This document shows, in pieces, positions 26,224 through 35,591 of a stretch of 64,000 nucleotides of DNA. Location: NCBI GenBank assembly GCA_963823105.1, contig CAWGKC010000020.1, forward strand, positions 1 through 64,000, read 5' to 3'. The notes below the pieces were generated by a model. The model ran no database searches, was not told the origin of the DNA, and saw only the letters and a program-made list of their open reading frames with translations. This DNA is from JAJYKC01 sp963823105 (GTDB lineage Bacteria > Acidobacteriota > Terriglobia > Bryobacterales > Bryobacteraceae). A program made the translations under genes and the position numbers. Positions within the stretch are counted from its first letter, which is position 1. Each line of letters opens with the position of its first letter.

Positions 26224-26986
26224 ATGCTGCGATTCCTTTGGATTCTGGCTGTGGGAACGGCGCTGATGGCCCAATCGGGTTTGAACGTGCCGCAAACTGG
26301 CTGGATGTTGGACGGCAAGGGCGCGCTGCGTCCGGTGATGGGCTTCGGCGGCAATTTCTGGCTGGGCGGATCCGCGGCGCCGGGGGCGACGGCGGCGGCC
26401 TTCGGGGCGCAGGGGGGATTTGTCCAGCAAGGGAAGACGGTGACGGTGCTGGACGCGTCGGGGAAGCCGGGCTTGCGCGTGCAGAGTTCTATGGCGGCGG
26501 CGGTTTTCGGCTTCACTCGGTGGGGAGTTCCAGCGCTGGTTTACGATCCGGATGGCGGCGAGTTGCTGCGTGTGACTGGAAGCGTGGCGGAGAAGGTTCC
26601 GGGCAGCTTCGCGTGCGTGCTGGCGGTGGCCGAAATCGACGGGAACGACGCGTTGGCGGTCGCGGACGAGAAGGACGGTTTGTGGTTATCGCGCGTCGCG
26701 TTGCGCAGCGGAGCGGTGGTGTCGCGGCAGGCGCTGCCGGGGGTGAGCGCGCCGGTGCTGATCGAAGGCGACGGGACGCTGGTGTTCGAACGCGGCGGGA
26801 AAATGGTGATGCGCGCGGCCGGAGGCGCCGAGCGCGAAGTGGCGATATACTTTCCAGGCCGGCGCGATGACGCCGATGGGCGATGGCTGGATCGCGGTTT
26901 TCGAGAAAGACAGTAAACGGCGGTTTGGATTAAGGATCGTCGCGGGAAGGGAGCGGTTGGACCCGCTGCCGGAGGAGGCCCGCTAG
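26224..26986 (+). pseudogene. exported protein of unknown function, frameshifted near its C-terminus
   Basis: Signal peptide MLRFLWILAVGTALMAQSG, then about 200 residues of short beta-rich repeats (GWMLDGKGALRPVMGFGGNF, FAC VLAVAEIDGNDALAVAD, LVFERGGKMVM), propeller-like. The open frame stops at 26916 with an arginine-rich nonsense end. One base to the right, the frame reads MTPMGDGWIAVFEKDSKRRF and LDPLPEEAR with a TAG at 26984-26986 that abuts the next ATG (TAGATG). The natural protein therefore ends at 26986, and one extra base lies near 26850-26866. No domain of known function. Confidence 0.7.
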
Positions 26987-28345
26987 ATGCCGCGCTTCGG
27001 GTGGGGTCTGTTGCTGCTGCCGGCGGCGTGTTTGGCGCAGGTGCAGTTGACGCAAAATGGCGCGCCGGTGGGCTTCACGCTGAAATTCGCGACGATTCCG
27101 GCGAATCAATCCGAGTCGAGCGATCTGGCGATCACAAACGTGGGGACGGCCAATGTGGAGATCGTGACGTTGGCGCTCAGCGCCGCCGAGGGCGGTTTCA
27201 GCGCGACGGGCAGCCTGACCGGGAATCTCGGCGAGACGTTGAAACCGGGACAAAGCGACAGTTTCGCGATCAGTTTCGTCCCCACCTCGCCGGGAAACTA
27301 TGCGGGCACTTTAATGATCGAAACGCAGGTGGGCGCGGCGGCCGCCACATACACGACGGTATCGCTCTTGGCGACGGCCGGCGCACCCGTGGCGCCTCCG
27401 CTGAGCGTTGCCATCGCCTCAACCGACTTCGGGAAGGTGGCAATGGGACAGAGCAGCTCGCAGGCCGTCACGCTGGTCAATTCGAGCGGCGCGGCGATCC
27501 TCGTGAAGCCCATCACCGTCACCGGAGCGGGATACTCGCTGCCGGCGCAATTTCCGGGGACGCTGACGGTGGCCGGCGGGAATTCTGCGACGTTTCAAGT
27601 GGTCTTCACGCCCGAGGAACCGCACGAGTTGAACGGGACGCTGACGGTCGGCACGCAAACGTTCCCGCTCACCGGGAGCGGATATCTGGTTTATCCGACG
27701 CCCTCGCTTCAACTCAGCTCGCCGGCGCTTCAGAGCCGCCAGTCGCCGAGCGTGTCGATTCAACTCTCCGCGCCCGCGCCGCTCGATGAAACGTTCCAAC
27801 TTCAGATGTCCTTCACGCCCAGCGCCGCAAACGCCAGCGGGGATTCGGCGATTCAGTTTATGTCGGGCAACCCGGTGAACGCCGCCGTCACGGTGGCGCA
27901 GGGCCAAACGGCGAGCGAAGCGTTGACCTTTCAAACGGGAACGACCGCTGGAACCATCCTCTTCACGCTCACTCCGCCCACGGGCGCGCCGGTCACGCAA
28001 TCGTTCCCCATCGCTTCGGAGATTGTCGGCATCGACGCGGCGACGGTGGTGGCAGAGAGCACGCAGATTATTTTGAGCGTCACCGGATTCGACAACACGC
28101 GAGCGGCGTCTCAGCTTCAATGCACGTTCTACGACGCCAAGGGCAAAGCCATTGCGCCGGGCGCGATCACGGCCGACACGACGGGCGCCTTCGCGCAGTA
28201 CTTCGCGGCGAATGGGACCGCCGGCGGCGCGTTTGGGTTGCGGATCGCTTACCCTGTGACGGGCGACGTGACGCAGGTGGCGAGTGTGACATTCCAAATC
28301 ACGAATCCGGCGGGAACGACGACGGCGCAAACGCTGACGTTTTAA
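26987..28345 (+). CDS. exported protein with ASH/HYDIN-like Ig domains
   Basis: A 452-residue protein with a signal peptide (MPRFGWGLLLLPAACLAQ). It has two Ig-like repeats of the ASH/choice-of-anchor type: LKFATIPANQSESSDLAITN..LKPGQSDSFAISFVPTSPGNY, and ASTDFGKVAMGQSSSQAVTL..FQVVFTPEEPHELNGTLTVG. Two further beta domains follow (PSLQLSSPALQSRQSPSVSI; VVAESTQIILSVTGFDNTRA). No catalytic motif. The start is taken directly at the TAG of the previous gene, suggesting the two are translated together. Confidence 0.75.
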   Translation: MPRFGWGLLLLPAACLAQVQLTQNGAPVGFTLKFATIPANQSESSDLAITNVGTANVEIVTLALSAAEGGFSATGSLTGNLGETLKPGQSDSFAISFVPTSPGNYAGTLMIETQVGAAAATYTTVSLLATAGAPVAPPLSVAIASTDFGKVAMGQSSSQAVTLVNSSGAAILVKPITVTGAGYSLPAQFPGTLTVAGGNSATFQVVFTPEEPHELNGTLTVGTQTFPLTGSGYLVYPTPSLQLSSPALQSRQSPSVSIQLSAPAPLDETFQLQMSFTPSAANASGDSAIQFMSGNPVNAAVTVAQGQTASEALTFQTGTTAGTILFTLTPPTGAPVTQSFPIASEIVGIDAATVVAESTQIILSVTGFDNTRAASQLQCTFYDAKGKAIAPGAITADTTGAFAQYFAANGTAGGAFGLRIAYPVTGDVTQVASVTFQITNPAGTTTAQTLTF

Positions 28346-28380
28346 GATCCGGCGGACGTGAACGGGAATACAATAGCGGG

Positions 28381-30583
28381 ATGGGGACACCGCGCGTTGT
28401 TTTCCTTTCCATGGCGATAGCGCTCCCTTCCGCGGTCGTTTGCGCAGGCGCCGGAGGAGAAACCGGCGGCGAGTTCCACGACGATCCGGACCACGGTTCA
28501 GGAGGTAGTGCTCGATCTCATCGTTCGCGACAGCCGCGGGCGCGAGGTGAAGAATCTTAAGCCCGCCGACGTCGAGATTTACGAGGACGGAGTTCGCCAG
28601 GAGATCCGGTCCTTTCGCATGGTCTCGGGAAAAGAAGTCATGAAGGAGGCGGGCTCCGAGGGGAAGCGGCCAGCGGGGGCCGCGCTGCCGGAGAACCCTC
28701 TTCCGGCCACCAACCTCGTTTGTCTGGTGTTCCACAATCTCGATCCCAACACGCAGGTGATCGCCATCGACGCGGCGCGGGAGTTTCTGAAATACTCGCT
28801 GGAGCCGAACACGTGGGTGAGCGTTTTCAGCCTGGATACGGAACTGCACGCGCTGGAGCCGTTCACAACGGACCGCGCCGAGCTGCTGAGGACGGTGAAC
28901 GGCATAGGCTCGGGGCAGCCGGTGGATTTCACGCAGATCGCCAACGCGGTGTTGAACGACTCTCCCACCGTGACATCGATCCAAACGACGTTCAACGGCA
29001 ATCCGGCCAAAGGCGGAACGGTATCGTCCACGCAGCAGACGACAGGCGGGGAGTTGAGCTCCCGCGCGGTGGTGGGCGCGGACGTGGCGAATGGTCCGGC
29101 GGCGCGGGCGCAACGTGGCGAAATCGCCTCGCAGCGTCGCGAATTCGGCGCGATCGCGGGCATGCAAGCGCTGGACCAGATGAACGACATGATCGCCAAA
29201 CTAGGCACGCTGCCCGGCCGCAAGTCGGTATTGTTGTTCAGTCCGGGCCTGATGTCCACCGGCGATCCGGATCAATTCAGCGCCATGGTCAAGCGCGCCA
29301 ACCTGGCGGGGGTAACGGTGTACGCGGTGGACGTCAACGGACTGACGAACAACTCTACGGCCCTGGCCTCGGACAACGCGGTGAGCCACACCGCATCCCT
29401 CAGCGCGCAACAGGGGCAAACTTCCGGCAGCGCCGCGAACAGCATGGAGCGAATGCGCCAGGCCGACTACACGCTGCAAGGGGTCCGCACCTCCGACACG
29501 CAGGCCACTCTGCGAGCCTTTTCGGATGGCACCGGAGGATTTCTGATCGGAAGCACCAACGATTTTCGCAAGTCCTACGAACGGGTGCTGGAAGATCTGG
29601 ACACGCATTACGAAGCGATTTATCATCCTTCCTCGAACAAATACGACGGGCGTCTGCGCACCATCCAGGTGAAGACGCTCCGCGCGGGACTGACGGTGGA
29701 GAGCCGCTCGGGTTATTTCGCCATTCCGGCGCTTGGCGGCGCGACGGAATTGAAGCCGTATGAAATGACCGCGCTCGCCTCGCTCAATGTTCAACCCCCG
29801 CCCCACGCGTTCAATTTCCGGACGGCGGCTTATCTATTCCGTCCGGGCGAAAAGGACGGCCAGCGCGGTTTCGTCTTCGAAATTCCCGCCGCGGATTTCA
29901 CCTTCACGCCGGAGCCAGCGCTCAAAAAGCAAAAGATGCGCGTGTCGATGCTCGCGCTGATTAAGGATGGAGACGGCCAAGTGGTGGATAAATTCAGCGA
30001 GGACTACTCTTATGAGGTTCCGGACGCGGAGGTGGCGCAGGTGAAGGGGAGCATGATCACGTTCACGCATCCGGCCGAGTTGCCTCCAGGGCTTTTTTCC
30101 GTGGAAACCTCGGTGATCGACGGCGAGAGCGGCCACGCCTCCACGGCGAAACTCGTGTTCAACAATCCGGCGCGCAAGGGCCTTGGACTGAGCAGCGTAA
30201 TGCTGGTGCAGCGGCTGGAACCGGTGAACGGAACCGCGGGCGCAGCCGACCCGTTCGAGTTTCAGATGGACAAGGATCAACGCCGCCGCGTGGTTCCCGA
30301 GCTGCGCAACGCGTTCACGCCGGCGGCGAAACCGGCCGTTTACTTCGTCGTCTATCCGGACAAGGCCGTGGCGGGAAAGCCGGAGATTCAGGTGGAGTTT
30401 TTGGTGGACGGGCACGTGCTGGCCAAGCAGGACGCCGAGCTGCCGGCGCCGGACTCGACCGGAGCGATTCCGATGGTGGTGGGCGCGGTGGCCAAACCCG
30501 GCCATTGCGAACTGCGCATCACGGCGCGGCAGGGGGAGCAGTCCACGATGCAGAACCTGTATTACACGGTGGTGGCGCAGTAA
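28381..30583 (+). pseudogene. VWFA-related acidobacterial domain protein, frameshift in signal peptide
   Basis: About 735 residues. The main frame starts clearly with TIRTTVQEVVLDLIVRDSRG and continues to 30583. Its only in-frame start is a GTG at 28508, inside the domain. The natural N-terminus lies at the ATG at 28381 in another frame: MGTPRVVFLSMAIALPSAVV, then AQAPEEKP if one T of the run at 28439-28441 is removed. The protein has a VWA-like fold (LVCLVFHNLDPNTQVIAIDA, GRKSVLLFSPGLM, VYAVDVNGL) without the standard DxSxS metal site, then a long beta-rich part (from RLRTIQVKTLRAGLTVESRS). This family is expanded in Acidobacteriota; function unknown, likely secreted. Confidence 0.85.
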
Positions 30584-30593
30584 GGCGGACCGG

Positions 30594-31613
30594 TTAGTCC
30601 GGATACGGCGCGCCGGCGCGCGCTACGCGGATAGTGTGATCGGTGAAAGTGGAGTGGCCTCCGGGCAGTTCCACCTTTGGCATGTGGCAGGAAACGCAAT
30701 TGGCCTTTGAAACGGGACAGGTCTTCCACGACGTCTTCGCGGCGGCGGCCGTGGAATGGCAGGCCAGACACTTGGGGTCGTAGCTCGAATCCTCGCGGAC
30801 AAGATCCTGGTGTGGGTTGTGGCAGGCGGTGCAGGCGATGCGGCGATCGTTACCGAGGAAGCACTTGCTGTTGGCCAGCCGGTAGGGTTGGAATCGAACG
30901 TTGAGCGGTCCCCAAAGGCGCATGCGCACGACGGAATCCCAAGTGCGGTGACACTGGCCGCAGAAGCTCGACGTGTCTTCGGCGGTCATGCGGGAGAGGC
31001 GCGGAGGAATCGGACCGGGCTTGCCGGAGGTGAGCGCGCGCATGTGAGCGTCCGCGCCGGCGTGGCAATGCCCGCAGTCGAGACCGGGCCGGAGCGAATC
31101 GAGCGCCAAACGGCCGTCGCGGACGGCGTCCGTGGCGTGGCAATTGAAGCAAGCGGTGATTTCGTCGTTTGAGGTCTGGCGTCCCATCGCTTCGACCAGA
31201 TTGGCGGGACGCAGGCGCTCGCTGCCCATGGTGATGGCCAGCCCGGCGATGCGCGGATAAAAGCTGACGAGGCTTTCGTAGAAGCGTCCTTCACGCTCCA
31301 GCACGAACGTTTGCATGCCGACGCCAAAGGCGTACTTGATGGGGAGTGTCAACGACCCGGCGCCGTCGCGGACGGTATAAGTGCCGGCGCCGTCTTTGCG
31401 CTCGATGGAATACGTGAAGCCGTTCTTTTCGAATTCGAGTTGCGGATGCGCTTTCAGCGTTTCCTGATCCGGAGGAAGTTCGATGCCGATTCCCATGGGC
31501 GTGCGCGGCTGGGTTCGCGCTTCGGCGGGATGGCAGGAAGCGCAGGAGGGCGGTGAGGCGTGTAGCAGAAGGGCGAACGGGATCCAGAGGAAGGCGGCTT
31601 TATTTCGCGGCAC
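30594..31613 (-). CDS. secreted multihaem cytochrome c (seven CxxCH)
   Basis: A 339-residue exported protein with seven haem-binding motifs in order: CASCH, CFNCH, CGHCH, CGQCH, CTACH, CLACH and CVSCH. Most motifs are followed by distal His or Met that could be axial ligands. The spacing resembles the cytochrome c554/NrfA-like multihaem group, but I cannot assign a substrate. The GTG at 31613 is chosen: it gives the short signal peptide PRNKAAFLWIPFALLLHAS. It overlaps the upstream TPR gene by 14 bases and is probably co-translated with it. It would work in the periplasm or at the outer surface as an electron carrier or reductase. Confidence 0.85.
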   Translation of the reverse strand: MPRNKAAFLWIPFALLLHASPPSCASCHPAEARTQPRTPMGIGIELPPDQETLKAHPQLEFEKNGFTYSIERKDGAGTYTVRDGAGSLTLPIKYAFGVGMQTFVLEREGRFYESLVSFYPRIAGLAITMGSERLRPANLVEAMGRQTSNDEITACFNCHATDAVRDGRLALDSLRPGLDCGHCHAGADAHMRALTSGKPGPIPPRLSRMTAEDTSSFCGQCHRTWDSVVRMRLWGPLNVRFQPYRLANSKCFLGNDRRIACTACHNPHQDLVREDSSYDPKCLACHSTAAAAKTSWKTCPVSKANCVSCHMPKVELPGGHSTFTDHTIRVARAGAPYPD

Positions 31614-32679
31614 GGGGATCCGTCGTCCGGGCCATCTCGATTGACGCGCGGCGTTCGCGGCGGGCGGCGTCGAGGCGGCCAAATTTGGAATCCGCGCCGG
31701 CCAATGCCAAATGATATTCGAGGTTCGACCGATCGAGTTTCACGGCCGCCTCGAGATGGCCGACGGCCGCGGGGTTGCCGGAGCGCGACAACAGCAGGCC
31801 GTACGCGTAGCGGGCCATCGCGGTGGAAGGGCCGGCGGAGGCGGCTTGGCGGGCCAGGGGCAAAGCGGCCGCGTCGTCCCCGGAACGGATCAAGGTAAAA
31901 GCGATCATCGCCAGCGCGTCGGGACTGCCGGGGTTCACCGCGAGTTCGCGCTGGAAGGCCGCGGCCGCCTCCGCGGGGCGCACGGCAAGCAGGAAAGTCC
32001 CGGCGAAATAGTTCACGCCGGACTCGTCGGGGAAATTCTTTTTAAGGATTTCGAGTCCGGCCTCGGCGCCGGGAAAATCGCCGGCCATCCATTGATAGGC
32101 GATCTTGCCGGCGGTCCGAAAGAGGTTCAGCCCCGAGGGCGGGACGTCGCCGGGCAGCATCGGGCGGCGCAAGGAGGTGAGGCCGAGCGCGATGGTCAGA
32201 GATGGATCCTGCGAGCCTTCGCGGACCAACGGCAGATAGTCCTGCAGAGCTTGGTCGAACAGGCCGAGGCGGGTCAGCGCGAGCGCCTTGTGAAAGCGCA
32301 GCACCTTCTCCATGTCCGGAGGCAGACCACCCAAGGAGAGGCCGCGGCCGATGTGAGCGAGAGCGTCTTCGAAGTGGCCGGTCTCGAACTCGCACAGCCC
32401 GAGGAACGACCATCCGGGGGCGGCGCCGTCCTGGAGTTTGGTGAACCGGGCGAAGTCGGCGCGGCCTTCCTCGTAACGGTCCGCGTCGTAGGCGAGCGTC
32501 CCGAGAAACCACCATCCCTCGGCCCAGGATGGATTGAGCGCGACCGCCTGTTTATAGAGATCCGCGGCGCGCGCCACGTCGTTCGATTCGCGCGCCTGGG
32601 CGGCCTTCGAGGCGAGCTCCTCAAACGTCGCGGCGCGGAGGGAAAGAGCGATTGCGAGGAGCCACGCGATTCTCTTCAT
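31600..32679 (-). CDS. exported TPR protein (paralogue A)
   Basis: A 359-residue protein with a signal peptide (MKRIAWLLAIALSLRAA); ATG 32679 chosen although the frame is open further upstream. About eight TPR units follow: AADLYKQAVALNPSWAEGWW, RYEEGRADFARFTKLQDGAA, HFEDALAHIGRGLSLGG and others. It is clearly paralogous to the TPR protein at 34403-35554 (shared LYKQA.AL.P.W.EGW and ALRDIGKG/ALAHIGRG blocks). Divergent from the CRTAC gene at 32761 with about 80 bases between them, and overlapping the multihaem cytochrome gene downstream. Confidence 0.85.
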   Translation of the reverse strand: MKRIAWLLAIALSLRAATFEELASKAAQARESNDVARAADLYKQAVALNPSWAEGWWFLGTLAYDADRYEEGRADFARFTKLQDGAAPGWSFLGLCEFETGHFEDALAHIGRGLSLGGLPPDMEKVLRFHKALALTRLGLFDQALQDYLPLVREGSQDPSLTIALGLTSLRRPMLPGDVPPSGLNLFRTAGKIAYQWMAGDFPGAEAGLEILKKNFPDESGVNYFAGTFLLAVRPAEAAAAFQRELAVNPGSPDALAMIAFTLIRSGDDAAALPLARQAASAGPSTAMARYAYGLLLSRSGNPAAVGHLEAAVKLDRSNLEYHLALAGADSKFGRLDAARRERRASIEMARTTDPRAAK

Positions 32680-32760
32680 GGAAAGGTATTCCCAGCGGAT
32701 TGATCCCCAATTTATCACGCCGCGCCTAAGCTAAGCTGAGGGTTGCTTCGACGCTCCTTA

Positions 32761-34422
32761 ATGAAAGCGCGCCCGTTATGGTTCATGCTTGTGGCGCTGC
32801 TTGCGGCCGCGCCGCCGGCCGGTCCTATTTCGTTCGAAGAAATCGCCGAGCGCGCCGGGGTGCGCTTCACCTCCAACAGTTCGCCGACGCCGATGAAGCA
32901 CCAGCCCGAGCCGATGGTGGCGGGCGTGGCCATTTTCGATTACGACGGCGACGGTTATCCGGACCTGTATTTCGTGAACGGCGCGGCGATGCCGTCGCTC
33001 GTGAAGACCGGCCCGGAATATTGGAATCGCCTCTACCGTAACAACGGCGATCTGACGTTCACCGACGTGACGGAGAAGGCCGGCGTCGCGGGCGCGGGCT
33101 ATGGGATGGGCGTCGCGGTGGGCGATTACGACAACGACGGGCGGCCGGATCTATTCATCGCCAACGTCAATTCGAACCAGTTGTTCCACAACAACGGCGA
33201 CGGCACGTTCACTGACGTGACGGCGAAGGCGGGCCTCGCCGGCGGCGTCTACGCGGGCCGGAAGATGTGGTCGACCGGCGCCGCGTGGGTGGATTACAAC
33301 AACGACGGCAAGCTGGATCTTTTCGTCGCCAATTACTGCCAATGGGACCCGGACCACGAGCCGCCGTGCGAGATCAACGGGCAGAGGGTCTCGTGCAATC
33401 CGCGGTTGTTCAAGCCGCTGCCGAACAGCCTCTACCGCAACAACGGCGACGGCACGTTTACCGACGTTTCGGAGGAGACGGGCATCGCCGGGCATCCGGG
33501 GCGCGGGATGGGCGTGGCGATCGCCGACTACGACAACGACGGCTTCATGGACATCGTGGTGGCCAACGACGACGCGCCCAATCAGCTCTTTCATAATGTC
33601 GGCGGCAAGCGGTTCGAGGAAGTGGCCGACGAGGCGGGCGTGGCGTTGGCGGAGGGGGGCAACGCGATTTCCGGCATGGGCGCCGATTTTCGCGACCTGT
33701 TCAACCGCGGCCTGCCGGACATCTGGATCACGGCGATGGAGAAGCAGACGTTCCCGCTTTACAAGAACCTGGGCCACGGTCAGTTTCTGGAGGCGACGTC
33801 GGCGGCGGGCCTTGGCCTCGCGACGGCGGAAATGTCGGGCTGGTCGAACGCGATCGTCGATCTGGATAACGATGGATGGAAGGATCTGTTCGTGGCGCGG
33901 TCCAACGTCATCGACAATGTGGCGCTGTTCACGCGCAGGCAGTATGCGGAACCGAACTCGGTATTCCGCAATTTGGGCAATGGGAAGTTTCAGGACGTCA
34001 GCGTGGGAGCGGGGGCGGCATTTCAGATTCCGGCGGTTTATCGCGGCGTGGCGGCCGGCGACCTCGACAACGACGGGAGGATGGACTTGGTGCTCTCGGT
34101 GCTGAACGGCGGGGCGAAGATTCTTCACAACACTTCTCCGGGCGGCAATCATTGGCTGACGCTGAAGCTCGTCGGGACGCGGAGCAATCGCATGGGCATC
34201 GGCGCGAAGATTCGCGTCACAGCGGTGGACGGGGCGGTCCAGTACAACCACGCGACCACCAGCACCGGTTACGCTTGCTCCAGCGATCCGCGGGTTCACT
34301 TCGGTCTTGGAACGTCGCCGGCTGCGAAGGAGATCGCCATCGACTGGCCGAGCGGAATTCACCAGACGCTGCGCAACGTCGCGGCCGGCCGGATCGTCAC
34401 CATCACCGAGCCGGCGCGGTAA
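32761..34422 (+). CDS. CRTAC/ASPIC-UnbV protein with FG-GAP repeats
   Basis: A 553-residue secreted protein; signal peptide LMKARPLWFMLVALLAAA from ATG 32761. Seven or so FG-GAP/VCBS blades follow with the calcium-type motif DYDGDGYPDLYFVN, DYDNDGRPDLFIANVN, DYNNDGKLDLFVANY, DYDNDGFMDIVVAND, DLDNDGWKDLFVARSN and DLDNDGRMDLVLSV. The C-terminal ASPIC/UnbV domain has GGNHWLTLKLVGTRSNRMGI, SSDPRVHFGLGTSP and IDWPSG. The fold is an integrin-alpha-like propeller. Function in bacteria is unknown. It overlaps the convergent TPR gene by 20 bases. Confidence 0.92.
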   Translation: MKARPLWFMLVALLAAAPPAGPISFEEIAERAGVRFTSNSSPTPMKHQPEPMVAGVAIFDYDGDGYPDLYFVNGAAMPSLVKTGPEYWNRLYRNNGDLTFTDVTEKAGVAGAGYGMGVAVGDYDNDGRPDLFIANVNSNQLFHNNGDGTFTDVTAKAGLAGGVYAGRKMWSTGAAWVDYNNDGKLDLFVANYCQWDPDHEPPCEINGQRVSCNPRLFKPLPNSLYRNNGDGTFTDVSEETGIAGHPGRGMGVAIADYDNDGFMDIVVANDDAPNQLFHNVGGKRFEEVADEAGVALAEGGNAISGMGADFRDLFNRGLPDIWITAMEKQTFPLYKNLGHGQFLEATSAAGLGLATAEMSGWSNAIVDLDNDGWKDLFVARSNVIDNVALFTRRQYAEPNSVFRNLGNGKFQDVSVGAGAAFQIPAVYRGVAAGDLDNDGRMDLVLSVLNGGAKILHNTSPGGNHWLTLKLVGTRSNRMGIGAKIRVTAVDGAVQYNHATTSTGYACSSDPRVHFGLGTSPAAKEIAIDWPSGIHQTLRNVAAGRIVTITEPAR

Positions 34423-35554
34423 CACCGGGTAGGCTAAGCGGATCTTCGAGCGATTTCAGGCGGACGAACTCGGCCTTTTCGCGCAGGGCGTCGGCCTTGC
34501 GTCCGGCCAGGCGGTAAGCTTGCTCCAGATAGAAATGGGTCTGGGCGTTGGCGGGCTCGAGCTTGACGGATTCCTCGAAAACGGGGATCGCCTTGGCCGG
34601 TTGATCCATGGCCAGAAGCGCGCGGCCGGTTTCGGCGTCGCTGAGCCAGCGGTAGCCCGCGGGCGCCAGCCGTCTCGCCGTCGCGGCGTACTCGATGGCT
34701 TGTTCCGGCGCCCCTTGGCGGGTTTCCAGAAACGCGGCCACCAGAAGCGACGGCCAGTGCGAAGGATTGGCGGCGATCTCCTGGCGGAACTCGGCCAGCG
34801 CCGCGGCTTGGTCCAGATCGAGAAGGAACAGGCCATGCGCGTAGTGGACTCCGGGTTCGCTGGGATATGCCGCCAGCAGCCGCTTGAAACCCTCCTCTGC
34901 CTGTTCGGGGTGGTGACTGGTGGCGGCCCAGAGCGCTTTGCCCGCCATCTCGACGACGGCGCGGCGCGGCGGCGGCAAGGTGGACAGCGGGCGCGCGTCG
35001 GCCAGCGCGCAAAGGCCCACAGCCTCGACGACGGGTTGCGAATCGACCTGATACTTGGTGAGCGGCTGCAATTGCGCCATCGCCTTATCGAAGAGCGACG
35101 AACGTATGAGGATGAGGGCCGCTCGCTGCCGCGCGGCGGTTTCAAAGCCGGTGTTCGATCCGAGGCCCAATTCCTCGCCTTTGCCGATGTCGCGCAGCGC
35201 CTCGTCGAACTGGCCCAGCTCATATCGGCAAAGACCGGCGAAGGCCCAAGCGGTGCCGTTTTTCGGCGACAGCGGGATGCCTTTTTCGAAGGCGGCCAGC
35301 GCGTCGGGGTAATGGGCGAGGCCGTAGAGCGCGCCGCCATAGTAGAACCAGCCCTCGGGCCACTCGGGACGCAGAGCGAGGGCTTGCTTGTAGAGCGTGG
35401 CCGCCTTGGCGGGGTCGGAATCGAGCGCGGCTTCCGCCGACTTGGCCAGATCGTCGAAGTTGGCCGAGGTCTGCGCGAGCGCCAGGAACGGCGACAGGGC
35501 GAGGGCCAGCGCGGCCCGGCGTGCGATGGGGAACCTTATTCTTCGAGAAGCCAC
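34403..35554 (-). CDS. exported TPR protein (paralogue B)
   Basis: A 383-residue protein with signal peptide (RRAALALALSPFLALAQT). The GTG at 35554 is chosen because it has a strong GGGGGGAAA ribosome site directly upstream. TPR units: AATLYKQALALRPEWPEGWF, HYPDALAAFEKGIPLSPKNG, QFDEALRDIGKGEELG, YEQAIEYAATARRLAPAGY-like, KAIPVFEESVKLEPANAQTH. It is paralogous to the TPR protein at 31600-32679. The 3' end overlaps the CRTAC gene; 5' it is divergent from a third TPR gene with 37 bases between them. Confidence 0.85.
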   Translation of the reverse strand: MASRRIRFPIARRAALALALSPFLALAQTSANFDDLAKSAEAALDSDPAKAATLYKQALALRPEWPEGWFYYGGALYGLAHYPDALAAFEKGIPLSPKNGTAWAFAGLCRYELGQFDEALRDIGKGEELGLGSNTGFETAARQRAALILIRSSLFDKAMAQLQPLTKYQVDSQPVVEAVGLCALADARPLSTLPPPRRAVVEMAGKALWAATSHHPEQAEEGFKRLLAAYPSEPGVHYAHGLFLLDLDQAAALAEFRQEIAANPSHWPSLLVAAFLETRQGAPEQAIEYAATARRLAPAGYRWLSDAETGRALLAMDQPAKAIPVFEESVKLEPANAQTHFYLEQAYRLAGRKADALREKAEFVRLKSLEDPLSLPGVTAPAR

Positions 35555-35591
35555 TTTCCCCCCTAGCCTAGCGCGGCTATGCTGAGAATGG

